A stretch of DNA of 64,000 nucleotides, from the NCBI GenBank assembly GCA_021739695.1, contig JAIPBM010000002.1:1-64000 (forward strand), in the 5' to 3' direction. Origin of the DNA: Flavobacteriales bacterium. GTDB taxonomy: Bacteria; Bacteroidota; Bacteroidia; UBA10329. The notes below the pieces were generated by a model, which was not told the DNA's origin, made no database searches, and saw only the letters and a program-made list of their open reading frames with translations. Position numbers and translations under genes: made by a program. Below are positions 27,714 to 37,921 of the stretch, piece after piece. Each line of letters opens with the position of its first letter. The first letter of the stretch is position 1.

Positions 27714-28657
27714 TGATGAAGAGACTTCTATACATATCAACCCTTTTTCTGGGCTTGTCGTTCTCGTCTTACGGACAGCAGATACCGCAGTACAGCCAGT
27801 ACATGCTGAACGACTATATCCTGAATCCGGCAACTACCGGACAGTATGACTATTGGGAAGTGAAATCGAATAATCGCCTTAATTGGATAGGCATTACCGA
27901 TGCTCCTCGAACCTTCATACTTTCTGCTCACGGGCCCTTCAAGAAGTATAATATGGGCATGGGCGGTTCGGTGTTTGCCGACATTACCGGGCCAACCAGC
28001 CGTGTAGGGTTCTACCTATCGTATGCCTATCACCTAAAACTTTCCAAATCATTGAAATTGGGGATGGGATTGAGCTTCGGACTTTTACAGTATCGTATTG
28101 ATGGTACCAAGGTTACGCTTCGTGAGAACGGTGACCCAGTATTCCCGAACCAAGTAATGACGGTGTATACGGCAGATGCAACCTTTGGTCTGAATCTGAA
28201 ACACAAGAACTTCAACTTCGGTATCTCATTACCACAATTGATCGGCAACAACCTTAAGTTCTTGGAGAACCAAACAGATCCGCAAAGCAAATTGGCCAGA
28301 CATTACATGGCCATGGGTGGTTATACTTTCCATGTGGGCGATTTTGGCATCATGCCAAACCTCTTGGTGAAATACGTTTATCCAGCTCCTGTGCAGCTTG
28401 ATTTTGGACTGAAGTTAGATTGGAGAGACCAGTTTTGGCTTGGGGCTTCATACCGCCACAAGGATGCCGTATCTTTTATGGGAGGAGTTACCGTGAAGGA
28501 TTATCTTGTGATTGCCTACAGCTACGATATGACCACCTCTAACTTGCGCAACTATTCAAGCGGTTCGCATGAATTGATGATCGGTGTACGTTTCAGACCA
28601 TGGAAGAAAGTGGCCACCGAAAGCACGGAAGCCGCTCCTGCTGGAGAGAGCGAATAA
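27710..28657 (+). CDS. PorP/SprF family protein, partner of the giant adhesin
   Basis: 315 residues with a signal peptide (SSYGQQIPQYSQYML) and the family pattern (Q.PQYSQYMLNDYILNPATTG, then W.GI..APRTF..S.HGPF). The ATG overlaps the stop of the adhesin gene (ATGA), which is the usual sprB-sprF arrangement: SprF-type proteins are needed to secrete the preceding large protein through the T9SS. Transmembrane beta-strands are evident through to the ending SYDMTTSNLRNYSSGSHELM. A terminator follows at 28678, closing the two-gene operon. Confidence 0.93.
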   Translation: MMMKRLLYISTLFLGLSFSSYGQQIPQYSQYMLNDYILNPATTGQYDYWEVKSNNRLNWIGITDAPRTFILSAHGPFKKYNMGMGGSVFADITGPTSRVGFYLSYAYHLKLSKSLKLGMGLSFGLLQYRIDGTKVTLRENGDPVFPNQVMTVYTADATFGLNLKHKNFNFGISLPQLIGNNLKFLENQTDPQSKLARHYMAMGGYTFHVGDFGIMPNLLVKYVYPAPVQLDFGLKLDWRDQFWLGASYRHKDAVSFMGGVTVKDYLVIAYSYDMTTSNLRNYSSGSHELMIGVRFRPWKKVATESTEAAPAGESE

Positions 28658-28677
28658 TTAAATTACTCATGATATTT

Positions 28678-28704
28678 AAAAGGCTCACTTAATCGTGAGC
28701 CTTT
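28678..28704 (+). terminator. Intrinsic terminator of the adhesin operon
   Basis: AAAAGGCTCAC, loop TTAATC, GTGAGCCTTTT: perfect stem with a short T-run, 20 bases after the stop. Confidence 0.8.
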
Positions 28705-28792
28705 TCATTTTGAAGCAATTAACATTCTTTGATATGTTGGAGCAAATGTTCCGACCTTTGGGCCGTTCGTCTACCAACCAACACAGACCGGA

Positions 28793-30268
28793 TTGTCCAT
28801 CTTAAAAAAGCTAGCAGGTCAGACAGCCATTTATGGAATAAGCTCCATAGTGGCGCGGTTCTTCAATTACCTGGTGGTTCCACTTCACACCGCAGTGTTT
28901 GTGCCGCAGCAATACGGCATCATTACCGAGATGTACGCCTATGTGGCCTTCCTCATTGTGCTGCTCACCTATGGAATGGAAACGGCCTACTTCCGTTTTT
29001 CCACCAAAGAAGGGTTTACGCCTAATGGTATCTTCTCCACGGTGCTCAGCTCCTTGGTAAGCAGCACGGGCCTCTTCATTCTTATGGCCATCATGTTTGC
29101 CCAGCCCATTGCCGACTGGCTCCTATATCCCGACAATAAGGAATACGTGGTGTGGTTCGCCATCATCGTGGGGCTCGATGCGGTTTCGTCCATTCCACTG
29201 GCGCGACTACGTACCGAGAACAAGGCCAAGACCTTTGCAGGCATCAACATTGCCAATGTGCTGGTATACGTGGGTTTGAACCTCTTTTACCTCAGCTATT
29301 GCCTGCCCTTGGTGGCCTCAGGTGGCGGAAACTGGCTTACCGATACCTTCTACTACCCAAGCACAGGCGTAGGCTATGTGTTCATTGCCAACCTTATTGC
29401 CAGTATCGTCAAGTTCCTACTGCTGGCCCCAACCATGTTGCGCGGACTCACCAAGCCGCAGCTCACCCTGCTCAAACCCATGCTCATCTATTCGCTGCCT
29501 TTGTTGGTGGCAGGTTTGGCAGGCATGATGAACGAAATGTTCGACCGTGTGATGCTGAAACGCCTACTCTATCCCATTTTGGGCGAGGATGGCGCCATGT
29601 ACCAACTAGGCATCTATGGTGCCTGCTACAAGCTCTCCATCGTTATCAGCCTCATGATTCAGGCCTTCCGCTATGCGGCCGAACCTTTCTTTTTCTCGCA
29701 GGAGAAAGAAGAAGGAAGCCGTGCCCTCTATGCCAAGATCATGACCTTCTTTGTATGGGTGCTGGCCGGAACTTTCCTGATGGTGATGCTCTACATCGAC
29801 CTTTTCAAGCACTTTATTCCGAATGAGGAATACTGGGTGGGCCTTAAAGTCGTTCCTATCCTTCTCATGGCAAACATCTTCCTCGGCATCTATTACAATC
29901 AGTCGGTGTGGTACAAACTCAGCGAAAAGACATCCTTTGGCGCGGGTCTCGCCATCTTCGGGGCCATCATTACCCTGGTACTCAACATGCTTTTTATACC
30001 CAAATACGGCTACATGGCATCGGCCTGGGCCACCTTTGCCTGTTACGGTTCCATGATGGTGGTGTCTTACCTGTTGGGCAAAAAATACTACCCGGTTCCT
30101 TACGAAGTGGGCAAGGTGGCCGCCATGATCGGAGGCTCGGTGCTCCTCTATTGGGCAAGTGCAACGCTGCACGTGTCCGAAATGCCTTACGGCTTCCTGC
30201 TCAATGGGCTTTTCCTCTTGACCTATGCCGCATTTTCGCTGGTCTTACTCCGCCCCAATTTTAAGTAG
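28793..30268 (+). CDS. Lipid-linked oligosaccharide flippase (Wzx/MATE-like)
   Basis: 491 residues from a TTG start ([20 protein letters not shown]), the usual N-terminus of this Bacteroidota group. There are about 14 hydrophobic segments, with a conserved [11 protein letters not shown] loop and a family-typical GETAYF-like GMETAYFRF motif. These proteins flip undecaprenyl-linked sugars for LPS or capsule. Base composition is visibly richer in C and G than the adhesin genes upstream. The dUTPase start follows by 33 bases, so it leads the envelope operon that runs to about 36.1 kb. Confidence 0.85.
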   Translation: MSILKKLAGQTAIYGISSIVARFFNYLVVPLHTAVFVPQQYGIITEMYAYVAFLIVLLTYGMETAYFRFSTKEGFTPNGIFSTVLSSLVSSTGLFILMAIMFAQPIADWLLYPDNKEYVVWFAIIVGLDAVSSIPLARLRTENKAKTFAGINIANVLVYVGLNLFYLSYCLPLVASGGGNWLTDTFYYPSTGVGYVFIANLIASIVKFLLLAPTMLRGLTKPQLTLLKPMLIYSLPLLVAGLAGMMNEMFDRVMLKRLLYPILGEDGAMYQLGIYGACYKLSIVISLMIQAFRYAAEPFFFSQEKEEGSRALYAKIMTFFVWVLAGTFLMVMLYIDLFKHFIPNEEYWVGLKVVPILLMANIFLGIYYNQSVWYKLSEKTSFGAGLAIFGAIITLVLNMLFIPKYGYMASAWATFACYGSMMVVSYLLGKKYYPVPYEVGKVAAMIGGSVLLYWASATLHVSEMPYGFLLNGLFLLTYAAFSLVLLRPNFK

Positions 30269-30300
30269 TTTTGCAGCGCTTTTTGAGAACAGAGAAGGGA

Positions 30301-30735
30301 ATGGAAGTACTGATCATTAATGCTTCAGACCACGCACTGCCGCACTACGAAACGGAGCTTTCGGCAGGTATGGACCTGCGCGCCAACATTGCAGAAGACA
30401 TTGAACTGAAAAGCCTTGAGCGCGCACTCATACCAACGGGTCTTTTTATCGCATTGCCTAAGGGAACAGAAGCGCAGATCCGCCCACGAAGCGGTCTCGC
30501 CTACAAGCACGGGCTAACGGTGCTTAATTCTCCGGGAACCATCGATGCCGATTACCGTGGCGAAGTAAAAGTGCTGCTCGTAAACCTTTCCAATGAAGCC
30601 TTTGTTGTGAAGAACGGAGAGCGCATTGCGCAGATGGTAGTTGCCAAGCACGAACAGGTGCAATGGTCAGAAGTAACAACATTGGATGAGACCGTGCGTG
30701 GTGCCGGAGGATTCGGACATACTGGAAAGCATTGA
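30301..30735 (+). CDS. dut: dUTP diphosphatase
   Basis: 144 residues from the ATG at 30301 (an in-frame TTG at 30271 would add ten residues that are not in the family). All five dUTPase motifs are seen: [40 protein letters not shown]; and the C-terminal arm [12 protein letters not shown]. Hydrolyses dUTP to dUMP and PPi to keep uracil out of DNA and feed dTMP synthesis; trimeric and cytoplasmic. The stop overlaps the next gene's TTG by four bases. Confidence 0.95.
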   Translation: MEVLIINASDHALPHYETELSAGMDLRANIAEDIELKSLERALIPTGLFIALPKGTEAQIRPRSGLAYKHGLTVLNSPGTIDADYRGEVKVLLVNLSNEAFVVKNGERIAQMVVAKHEQVQWSEVTTLDETVRGAGGFGHTGKH

Positions 30736-32456
30736 GTAGATTCCTTCACATAGCATTGATCATCCTGCTGACGATTTCCGTCAGCGCTGCTTTTGGGCAG
30801 CGTAAGAAGAAGAAGAAGGAAAAGGAGCTGAGCTATGATGACAACCGAAAGATAACCGAGCTCTTCATAGACGCCAACAAGCAGAAGATGTTGGGCAATT
30901 ATGAAGATGCAGCTGCGCTCTACCACGATTGCATCAAGATATCTGCAGATCATGCGGCCTCTTACTACGAACTGGCCAACCTACTCACCACCAGCGACCA
31001 CGTGGCCGAGGCCCTGCCCTTCGCACAACGGGCAATGGAACTGGACCCCGCGAACGAATGGTACGCGCTTTTTACCGCCAACATCTTACTTGGGGTGAAC
31101 GATTATCAATCGGCTGCCAAGATCTACGAGGATCTTACCGAACGCTATCCGACCAAGGTCGATTACCGCTACGAACTGGCCACTTCTTACCTCTACCTCA
31201 ATAAATTGCAACCTGCCATTGATGCCTACAATAAGATTGAGGAGCAAATGGGTGTGAATGAGGAGATTTCGGTTCAGAAAGAAAAGATCTACCTGCAAAT
31301 GGACCGCTTAGATGATGCGGTGAAGGAACTTGAGAAGCTGATTGAGAATTTCCCAGGAGAGCAACGCTATTTGGGCATGTTGGCAGAGGTGTATACAGCC
31401 AACGACATGCTCGATAAGGCTTTTGATGTCTACGAACGGATGTCGAAGAACAATCCAGAAGACCCGATCCTGCATCTCAACCTTGCAGAATATCATCGAA
31501 AGAAAAAAGACTACGAAGCTTCGTTTATTGAACTGAAAAAAGCCTTTGCAAGTCCCAGTCTAAACATCGACAACAAGATTCAGGTGATGATGTCGTACTA
31601 CAACCTCACCGAAGGAGATGATAAACTGCTGTCTCAAGCTTACGAACTGTTGGATCTGCTTACCACCGCCCATCCAACCGATGCGAAAGCCTTTGCTATG
31701 AAGGCCGATTTCCTGCTGCGCGATGGTAGACTGAAAGAATCGCGCGATTCGTTTTACGAAACCGTCAAATTGGACAGTAGCCGGTTCATGGTTTGGAGTC
31801 AGCTGATAAACACCAGCTACGAACTCCGCGATTTTACTGCCATGGAGGCCGACAGTAAAGTGGCCATGGAGCTTTTCCCGAATCAGGGTTCGCTTTATCT
31901 GATGAACGGTATTGCCAATAATGCCTTGAAGGATTACAACCAAGCCGCTGCTGCGCTCTCTGTAGGCGAGGTTTTCACCCGATCAGACACGTACTTGAAC
32001 GTTCAACTGCTATCCGTGCTTGCCGATGTATACAATAACATGAAGCAGTACAACGAGTCGGATGATGCCTTCGAAAAGGCCATCAAGAAAGACCCGAACA
32101 ATCCGCTTATCCTGAACAACTACAGCTACTTCCTTTCGCTGCGCAACGAGAACTTGCAACGAGCAGAGGAAATGTCGAAGAAATCGAATCTCCTACAACC
32201 ACGCCAAGCTTCTTACGAAGACACCTACGCATGGATCCTGTATCAGCAAGGAAAGTTCGAATCGGCTTTGGAGTGGATCCTAAAGGCCATGGAGCATGGC
32301 GGTAGTCAAAGCGGTGTGATCATTGAGCATTATGCCGACATCCTATATAAGATGGGCGAGACAACGAAAGCGATGGAAGAATGGAAACGAGCCTTGGAAT
32401 TGGGCGACCACAGCGATGAGCTGCTAGACAAGATTGAAGGAAAAAAACTTCCATGA
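30732..32456 (+). CDS. Secreted tetratricopeptide-repeat protein
   Basis: 574 residues from a TTG overlapping the dut stop (TTGA). Signal peptide [20 protein letters not shown] ending FGQ, then a basic run (RKKKKKEK), then about 12 TPR-like units ([40 protein letters not shown]). Probably periplasmic or outer-membrane-attached scaffold; in Bacteroidota this gene is regularly followed by a DUF4292 lipoprotein and an EnvC-like protein, as here, suggesting an envelope role. No enzymatic motif. Confidence 0.85.
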   Translation: MSRFLHIALIILLTISVSAAFGQRKKKKKEKELSYDDNRKITELFIDANKQKMLGNYEDAAALYHDCIKISADHAASYYELANLLTTSDHVAEALPFAQRAMELDPANEWYALFTANILLGVNDYQSAAKIYEDLTERYPTKVDYRYELATSYLYLNKLQPAIDAYNKIEEQMGVNEEISVQKEKIYLQMDRLDDAVKELEKLIENFPGEQRYLGMLAEVYTANDMLDKAFDVYERMSKNNPEDPILHLNLAEYHRKKKDYEASFIELKKAFASPSLNIDNKIQVMMSYYNLTEGDDKLLSQAYELLDLLTTAHPTDAKAFAMKADFLLRDGRLKESRDSFYETVKLDSSRFMVWSQLINTSYELRDFTAMEADSKVAMELFPNQGSLYLMNGIANNALKDYNQAAAALSVGEVFTRSDTYLNVQLLSVLADVYNNMKQYNESDDAFEKAIKKDPNNPLILNNYSYFLSLRNENLQRAEEMSKKSNLLQPRQASYEDTYAWILYQQGKFESALEWILKAMEHGGSQSGVIIEHYADILYKMGETTKAMEEWKRALELGDHSDELLDKIEGKKLP

Positions 32457-33253
32457 TGATGAATTCGTTCCGATCATTGATCCTTTTTGGGCTGTTGCTA
32501 AGCTTCGCGCTAAGCAGCTGCAAAACCTTCCAACCCCTTGCTGGAAGTTCAGCGCTCCCTGCCTTAGATGCTGAGGCCATACTCGATTCAACTTTCCGCA
32601 AAAGTCAGTTCAACTACCTCAGCGCAAAGATCAACGTAACCTATCAGACAGAGAACGACACGAAGAACTTTTCCGTTCGGGCAAGGCTCAAGAAAGACAG
32701 CGTGATCTGGTTGTCCGTTACTCCGGCCATGGGCATCGAGGTGTTCCGTCTTTGTCTCACACCCGATTCAGTCAAAATGCTGAACCGGATGGATCAGAAA
32801 TTCATTACCAGTACCTTTGAAGAAGCAAACGAACTGCTGAAACTGAAAGAGGATTTCAGCGTCATTCAATCGGTCCTTACAGGCGCGTTCACCAAGGTCT
32901 ATGATATGAGCGATTACGCTTCATCCATCGTTGGAGACCATTATGTGCTAGCGGCCAATCCATCGGAAGTAAATCCCGAAAAGGCTGCTTCTCCTATAGA
33001 ACATATCAGCGATATCTCTCCGCAGAATTGGCGCGTAACCAAAACCTTTTTGAACAGCGAGGCTACCGGAGATCAAATAGTGGCCACCTATGGAGGATTT
33101 GAGCCGGTGGGTACCATGATGTTTCCAACCGAAATGCAATTCAACCTTCAAGGAAAAGGAAAGCTGAGCATTGAGCTGAAATGGTCGAAGGTGGAAGAAA
33201 GTGATTCCCTCAAGTTCCCATTCAACATCCCAAACAAGTACGTTGCGTATTAG
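32453..33253 (+). CDS. DUF4292 lipoprotein
   Basis: 266 residues, ATG overlapping the previous stop by four bases. Lipobox LSSC at about residues 20-23 followed by KTFQPLAG. Body has the DUF4292 pattern: FNYLSAKINVTY, SVRARLKKDSVIWLSVTPAMGIE and a DQKFI...... segment, which resembles a LolA-like open barrel fold used for lipid or lipoprotein contacts. Attached to a membrane facing the periplasm. Function unproven; its constant place between a TPR protein and an EnvC-like protein points to cell-envelope assembly. Confidence 0.85.
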   Translation: MMMNSFRSLILFGLLLSFALSSCKTFQPLAGSSALPALDAEAILDSTFRKSQFNYLSAKINVTYQTENDTKNFSVRARLKKDSVIWLSVTPAMGIEVFRLCLTPDSVKMLNRMDQKFITSTFEEANELLKLKEDFSVIQSVLTGAFTKVYDMSDYASSIVGDHYVLAANPSEVNPEKAASPIEHISDISPQNWRVTKTFLNSEATGDQIVATYGGFEPVGTMMFPTEMQFNLQGKGKLSIELKWSKVEESDSLKFPFNIPNKYVAY

Positions 33254-34469
33254 TCGCTACATAGCCGCGTTGGTTTTTGTGCTGATGGGCCATTGGGCCA
33301 TCGCGCAGAACAAGACCGAACTCGAACAACAGAAAAAACAGCTGTTGAAAGACATTGAGTTCACCAATAAGCTGCTGAACGAAACAGAGGCGAACAAGAA
33401 AGCCACGCTCAACGAGTTGAATCTGCTAAGCACCAAGATCAACAAGCGGCAGCAACTCATCAATACCATTCTTCGCGAAGTAGATTTTATCGAAGCGCAG
33501 ATAGACGAGACCAAAGGCGTAGTAAAATCGTTGGAAGACGACCTGAAACGATTGAAGGACGAGTACGCCCAGATGCTCTATCATGCCTACAAGAATCAGA
33601 GTCAGTACGACCGTCTGATGTTCATTCTTTCTTCGGAAGATTTCAATCAGGCCTACAAGCGCGTCAAGTATTTTCAGCAGTATGCCAAGCACCGCCAGCA
33701 GCAAGTAGAAGCAATTGATGCTACGCGCAAAGCCTTGGAGTCGCGCACAGAGGAACTGGCCGATAAGAAGTTGAAAATGGCCTATCTGGTAGAGGACAAG
33801 GAGAAAGAGAAGATCCAACTCTCTACCGAAAAGGAAGAGCAGGACAAAATGGTCATATCGCTTAAGCAGAAGGAAGGTCAACTCCGAAAAGACCTGAAGG
33901 TGAAAGAGCGTGATGCCAAGAAACTGGAAAGCGCCATTGCGCGGATCATTGAAGAGGAGATTCGTAAAGCAAAAGCAAAAGCGGCAAAAGACAATACCAC
34001 AACTACCACCAAGTCGGGGTTTGCGCTTACCCCAAAGGAATTGGAGCTTTCGGGCCAATTCAGTGGCGATATCGGCAAACTACCTTGGCCTTCAGAACGC
34101 GGAATCATCACTTCAACATTCGGAGAGCATGCGCACCCAACCCTGCGGGACATTAAGATCGAGAACAACGGTATTGACATTACCACCGACAAGGACACGA
34201 AAGCGCGCGCTGTATACGAAGGAACTGTTTCGGCTGTTGTATCCATACCTGGTGCACACAAAGCGGTTATTCTGCGGCATGGCGAATTCCTGAGCGTATA
34301 CGCTAACTTAGAAGATGTGCTGGTGAAAATGGGCGATAAAGTGAGCGTTAAGCAGGATCTTGGTTCGGTAGTTACCAGCCGCGAAGACGGAAAGACCATT
34401 CTCCACTTTGAGATATGGAAAGGCGCTATGAAACTCGATCCTTCCAAATGGATCGTGAGTAAAAAATAA
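33243..34469 (+). CDS. EnvC-like murein hydrolase activator (coiled coil plus degenerate M23)
   Basis: About 408 residues. I place the start at the TTG at 33243 because [22 protein letters not shown] is a clean signal peptide; a GTG at 33201 would bury it. Residues ~25-230 are a long coiled coil ([14 protein letters not shown]... [17 protein letters not shown]). The C-terminal M23/LytM domain starts near [15 protein letters not shown]. Two zinc ligand positions look altered: the H.G.D box reads NNGID and the HxH box reads TILHFE. A loss of hydrolysis fits EnvC-type proteins, which activate amidases instead. Likely acts in the periplasm at division. Confidence 0.85.
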   Translation: MRISRYIAALVFVLMGHWAIAQNKTELEQQKKQLLKDIEFTNKLLNETEANKKATLNELNLLSTKINKRQQLINTILREVDFIEAQIDETKGVVKSLEDDLKRLKDEYAQMLYHAYKNQSQYDRLMFILSSEDFNQAYKRVKYFQQYAKHRQQQVEAIDATRKALESRTEELADKKLKMAYLVEDKEKEKIQLSTEKEEQDKMVISLKQKEGQLRKDLKVKERDAKKLESAIARIIEEEIRKAKAKAAKDNTTTTTKSGFALTPKELELSGQFSGDIGKLPWPSERGIITSTFGEHAHPTLRDIKIENNGIDITTDKDTKARAVYEGTVSAVVSIPGAHKAVILRHGEFLSVYANLEDVLVKMGDKVSVKQDLGSVVTSREDGKTILHFEIWKGAMKLDPSKWIVSKK

Positions 34470-34483
34470 ATACCTTTGACCAC

Positions 34484-34675
34484 ATGAAAATCGGCTCCAT
34501 TCTTCTCTCTTTTGTAGGCCCACAGGAAGTCATCATCATCCTGATCATTGTTCTTCTTCTGTTCGGAGGGAAAAAAATTCCTGAACTGATGAAAGGTCTT
34601 GGAAAAGGCATCAAGGAATTCAAGGATGCTTCTAAGGGTGAAGAGAACGACAGAATTTCTGAAAAGAAAGATTAA
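34484..34675 (+). CDS. tatA: Sec-independent translocase subunit TatA
   Basis: 63 residues with the TatA plan: a short N-terminus, a single helix ([13 protein letters not shown]), the FGGKKIPEL hinge and an amphipathic helix ([17 protein letters not shown]), then a charged tail. Forms the pore-like oligomer that exports folded proteins across the inner membrane. Fifteen bases after the EnvC-like gene; a TACCTTTG box (34471-34478) sits six bases before the ATG but has no clear -33 partner. Confidence 0.93.
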   Translation: MKIGSILLSFVGPQEVIIILIIVLLLFGGKKIPELMKGLGKGIKEFKDASKGEENDRISEKKD

Positions 34676-34693
34676 GCCCTGACCATTTATTGA

Positions 34694-36106
34694 ATGGCCA
34701 ATATTGCTTCCTATCATCAAGCGCTTAAAAACGGTTCAACCACAGTAAGAAAAACGGTTGAGGCTTTTTTGGCACAAATTGCCCAAACCAGCGAACTGAA
34801 TGCATATTTGGCTGTATATGCCGATGATGCCTTGGCCGCTGCCGATGCCGTTGACAAAAAGATCGCTTCCGGAACAGCCGGACGTTTGGCGGGAGTTGTA
34901 GTGGGAATTAAGGACAACATCTGTTACGAAGGTCATGGCGTGCAAGGCGCTAGCAAGATCCTCACAGGCTTCGAATCGCTTTATAGTGCCACTGCGGTGG
35001 AAAAACTATTGGCTGCAGATGCCATTATCATAGGTAGACTGAACTGCGATGAGTTTGCGATGGGAAGTTCGAACGAGAACTCCGCATTCGGAAACGTATT
35101 GAACCCGATCGATCGATCAAGGGTACCTGGTGGGTCTTCTGGTGGTTCGGCTGTGGCTGTAGCTGCCGATCTGTGTCATGTATCTCTTGGTTCTGAAACG
35201 GGTGGTTCGGTGCGGCAACCTGCTTCTTTTTGTGGCATTGTGGGTGTGAAGCCTACCTATGGTCGTGTTTCGCGGCATGGACTGTTGGCCTTTGCCTCCA
35301 GCTTTGATCAAATAGGCGTTTTCGGCAAAACGGTGGAAGATGCTTCGTTGGTTTTGGAAGTCATATCGGGCAATGATGGTTTTGACAGTACTGCATCTAG
35401 TAAAGCGGTGCCTAGCTTTGAGCCGAAACCCCTTAGCACCAAGAAATTCGCGTATCTGAAAGAGTGTTTGGAAAGCGATGCGATTGACGCAAGCATCAAA
35501 GTGCGGTTTTTGGCCGTGGTGGATAAACTGAAAGCCCAAGGGCACACGGTGGATGCAGTGGATTTTCCGATTCTGGACTATTTGATACCAACCTATTACG
35601 TTCTTACTATGGCCGAAGCCTCTTCGAACCTATCGCGCTATGATGGTATGCGCTACGGATACCGAAGCGAGAAGGCAACAGACCTCGAAAGCACCTACAA
35701 ACTATCTCGATCGGAAGGTTTTGGAACCGAAGTGAAGCGCAGGATCATGTTGGGGACCTTCGTGCTTTCTGCCGGATACTACGATGCCTACTACGGCAAG
35801 GCGCAGAAGGTGAGAAGACTGCTGAAGAACACTACGGAACAATTGTTTGCCTATTATGATCTGTTATTATCTCCTACCACGCCTGACGTGGCCTTCAAAT
35901 TCGGAGAGAACACAGACGACCCGATAAAGATGTACCTCGAAGACATTTACACGGTATTTGCCAACTTGGTAGGAATTCCGGCCATATCTGTGCCGGTGGG
36001 TGAGAAGGACGGCCTTCCTTTTGGAATTCAGTTAATGGCCAATCGCTTTGAGGAACCGCAGATGTTTGCTGGAGCAAAACAGATAATGGAGGACTGGGCT
36101 GTTTGA
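34694..36106 (+). CDS. gatA: Asp-tRNA(Asn)/Glu-tRNA(Gln) amidotransferase subunit A
   Basis: 470 residues, full length. Amidase-signature catalytic set visible: Lys73 in VGIKDNICYEG, the Ser-rich GGSSGGSAVAVAA, and nucleophile region GSETGGSVRQPASF. Releases ammonia from glutamine and passes it to GatB to convert Glu-tRNA(Gln) and Asp-tRNA(Asn). No gatB or gatC is in this window. Last gene of the 28.8-36.1 kb run. Confidence 0.95.
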   Translation: MANIASYHQALKNGSTTVRKTVEAFLAQIAQTSELNAYLAVYADDALAAADAVDKKIASGTAGRLAGVVVGIKDNICYEGHGVQGASKILTGFESLYSATAVEKLLAADAIIIGRLNCDEFAMGSSNENSAFGNVLNPIDRSRVPGGSSGGSAVAVAADLCHVSLGSETGGSVRQPASFCGIVGVKPTYGRVSRHGLLAFASSFDQIGVFGKTVEDASLVLEVISGNDGFDSTASSKAVPSFEPKPLSTKKFAYLKECLESDAIDASIKVRFLAVVDKLKAQGHTVDAVDFPILDYLIPTYYVLTMAEASSNLSRYDGMRYGYRSEKATDLESTYKLSRSEGFGTEVKRRIMLGTFVLSAGYYDAYYGKAQKVRRLLKNTTEQLFAYYDLLLSPTTPDVAFKFGENTDDPIKMYLEDIYTVFANLVGIPAISVPVGEKDGLPFGIQLMANRFEEPQMFAGAKQIMEDWAV

Positions 36107-36159
36107 TGTTCCGTCTTTTTGGACTGTTACCATAATTACCAGAAGCTTTATTTGATCGT

Positions 36160-36360
36160 ATGATGCGCCCCGGGCCGGCCGTGCGTTAAGGATGGAAGCG
36201 GCATCCTTTTTCCCTTTGCTCTGCCTTGGACTGCACTCAGGCTTTGGGCGTGCACTGGAGCTATGCCTTGGACCGCCACCGATGTTTGAAGGGAAAAAGA
36301 TAGAGCGGACAGCCTGACCCCGCTTGCGTAGCCTGCGGAGCAAAGCAGGGGGAACGCCCA
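36160..36360 (+). other. Structured GC-rich intergenic element (possible RNA motif or repeat)
   Basis: The 365-base gap between gatA and the transglycosylase has no convincing ORF but contains strong secondary structure. AAGGATG (36188-36194) pairs with CATCCTT (36202-36208). TTTTTCCCTT (36207-36216) pairs with AAGGGAAAAA (36289-36298). CCCCGCTTGC near 36318 can pair with GCAAAGCAGGGG ending near 36352. Similar AAGGATGGAAGC...CATCC segments occur in other Bacteroidota intergenic regions as I remember them, but I cannot name the family with confidence. Either strand could be the functional one. Confidence 0.45.
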
Positions 36361-36409
36361 ACTAGTAATTCAGACACGATGGTTGATAGCTTCTTGTGCC
36401 AACTGCCCG

Positions 36410-36435
36410 TTGGCTGTGCATGTTAAATAATTTTG
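36410..36435 (+). promoter_or_regulatory. Possible promoter for the transglycosylase gene
   Basis: TAATTTTG (36428-36435) matches the TAnnTTTG -7 consensus; TTG at 36410-36412 is a possible but close -33 element (15-base spacing). It lies 36 bases before the ATG at 36472. Confidence 0.35.
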
Positions 36436-36471
36436 TAGGATATTGCCCGTTAAGATCAAGGATACGAAAGG

Positions 36472-37920
36472 ATGATGTGGAGAAGTTTGAATATGTTAAT
36501 GCTGATGCTGGTTTCGGCTGTTGCGTTGGCGACCGATCCGGACACATCGAAGGTGAAGTTGCTGAAGGATGATCCTATTTTGGTGATGCTGGATAGCATG
36601 GCATTATCGAAATGGCTTAAAACGAGCAAGTTTACCACTGACGTGAAGGTGCTGAACAAACGTAAATGGAAGGAAGGTGAGGTACCTACCTTCACAAAGG
36701 AGCATTATGTGGCTGCGCTGAAGGAACTGGACAAGGCAAGCCCGTTTGATCTGGTGTACAACGAATCGGTAAAGGCCTATATTGATGCTTACTTGGTGAA
36801 GCATAGGGAAAAGGTATCGCAGATGCTGGGTTTGACCGAGCTCTATTTTCCAATATTTGAGGAAACGCTTGACCGATACGACCTACCGATTGAACTGAAG
36901 TACCTGGCGGTGATCGAATCGGCCTTGAATCCGAATGCGAGGTCCAAATCGGGCGCTACGGGTCTGTGGCAGTTCATGTATAGGACGGGAAAGATCTATA
37001 ATCTTAACTCCACTTCGTATGTGGATGACCGCTGCGACCCTTACAAATCGACCGAGGCGGCCTGCCAGTATTTCCGTTTTCTGTACGACATGTTCGGAGA
37101 CTGGCAGATGGTGCTGGCGGCTTACAATGGTGGCCCCGGAACCTTACTAAAGGCCATAAGAAGGGCCGGTGGCAAGCGCGATTACTGGGAAGTGCGCCCA
37201 TTTTTGACCAAAGAGACGCAGGGCTACGTGCCGGCATTCATAGCGGTGAATTATGTAATGACCCACGCCTCGGACCACAACCTCTATCCGATAAAACCCG
37301 ACTTCTTCCACTTTGAATTGGACACCGTGGTCGTGCACAAGCAGACCAATTTGGCCACGGTGGCCTCTGTTTTGCAAATGCCCTTGGAGCAGATCCGGTT
37401 CTTGAACCCGATATTCAAAAACACCACCATCCCCGAAACGAAAGAAGGCATTGCGCTGATCTTGCCTAAGCAGAAAGCAGGGCTTTTCATATCAAACCAG
37501 AAATCACTTTACGACCTGAACGCTCCGAAGGTGAATGAGGCTTACGCCAACCAAGGCGAGATCATGCAGGAAGTGCGAAAAACGCATAAGGTAAGCCGAG
37601 GCGAAACGCTGAGCGGCATTGCGGCACGCTACCGTGTGCGCGTAGATGACCTAAGGGATTGGAACGGGATTCGGGACAATATGATCAGAGAAGGACAGAA
37701 CCTAGTGGTGTATTCCCGTTCGGCCAATGCCACTTCTACCAGCACAACCACCGTTTCTGAAGCGTCTGATAAGGAACCGAGATACCACATGGTGAAGGCA
37801 GGCGATACCCTTTGGGATATTGCCAAGAAAAACGGGATCACGGTAGAAAAGCTGAAAGAGCTGAACAATATTGACGGCCATTTTACGCTAAAGATCGGAA
37901 CCCGACTAAAAATAGGCTGA
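36472..37920 (+). CDS. MltD-like lytic transglycosylase with two LysM domains
   Basis: 482 residues: signal peptide (to about ALA at residue 20), SLT domain with catalytic Glu149 in LKYLAVIESALNPNARSKSG and the downstream GLWQFM and AAYNGGPGTL motifs, then two LysM repeats (HKVSRGETLSGIAARYRVRV and YHMVKAGDTLWDIAKKNGIT). Cleaves peptidoglycan glycans to 1,6-anhydromuropeptides and binds the wall through LysM; periplasmic. Two bases before the next start, so an operon with the DUF4837 lipoprotein. Confidence 0.93.
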   Translation: MMWRSLNMLMLMLVSAVALATDPDTSKVKLLKDDPILVMLDSMALSKWLKTSKFTTDVKVLNKRKWKEGEVPTFTKEHYVAALKELDKASPFDLVYNESVKAYIDAYLVKHREKVSQMLGLTELYFPIFEETLDRYDLPIELKYLAVIESALNPNARSKSGATGLWQFMYRTGKIYNLNSTSYVDDRCDPYKSTEAACQYFRFLYDMFGDWQMVLAAYNGGPGTLLKAIRRAGGKRDYWEVRPFLTKETQGYVPAFIAVNYVMTHASDHNLYPIKPDFFHFELDTVVVHKQTNLATVASVLQMPLEQIRFLNPIFKNTTIPETKEGIALILPKQKAGLFISNQKSLYDLNAPKVNEAYANQGEIMQEVRKTHKVSRGETLSGIAARYRVRVDDLRDWNGIRDNMIREGQNLVVYSRSANATSTSTTTVSEASDKEPRYHMVKAGDTLWDIAKKNGITVEKLKELNNIDGHFTLKIGTRLKIG

Positions 37921-37921
37921 T

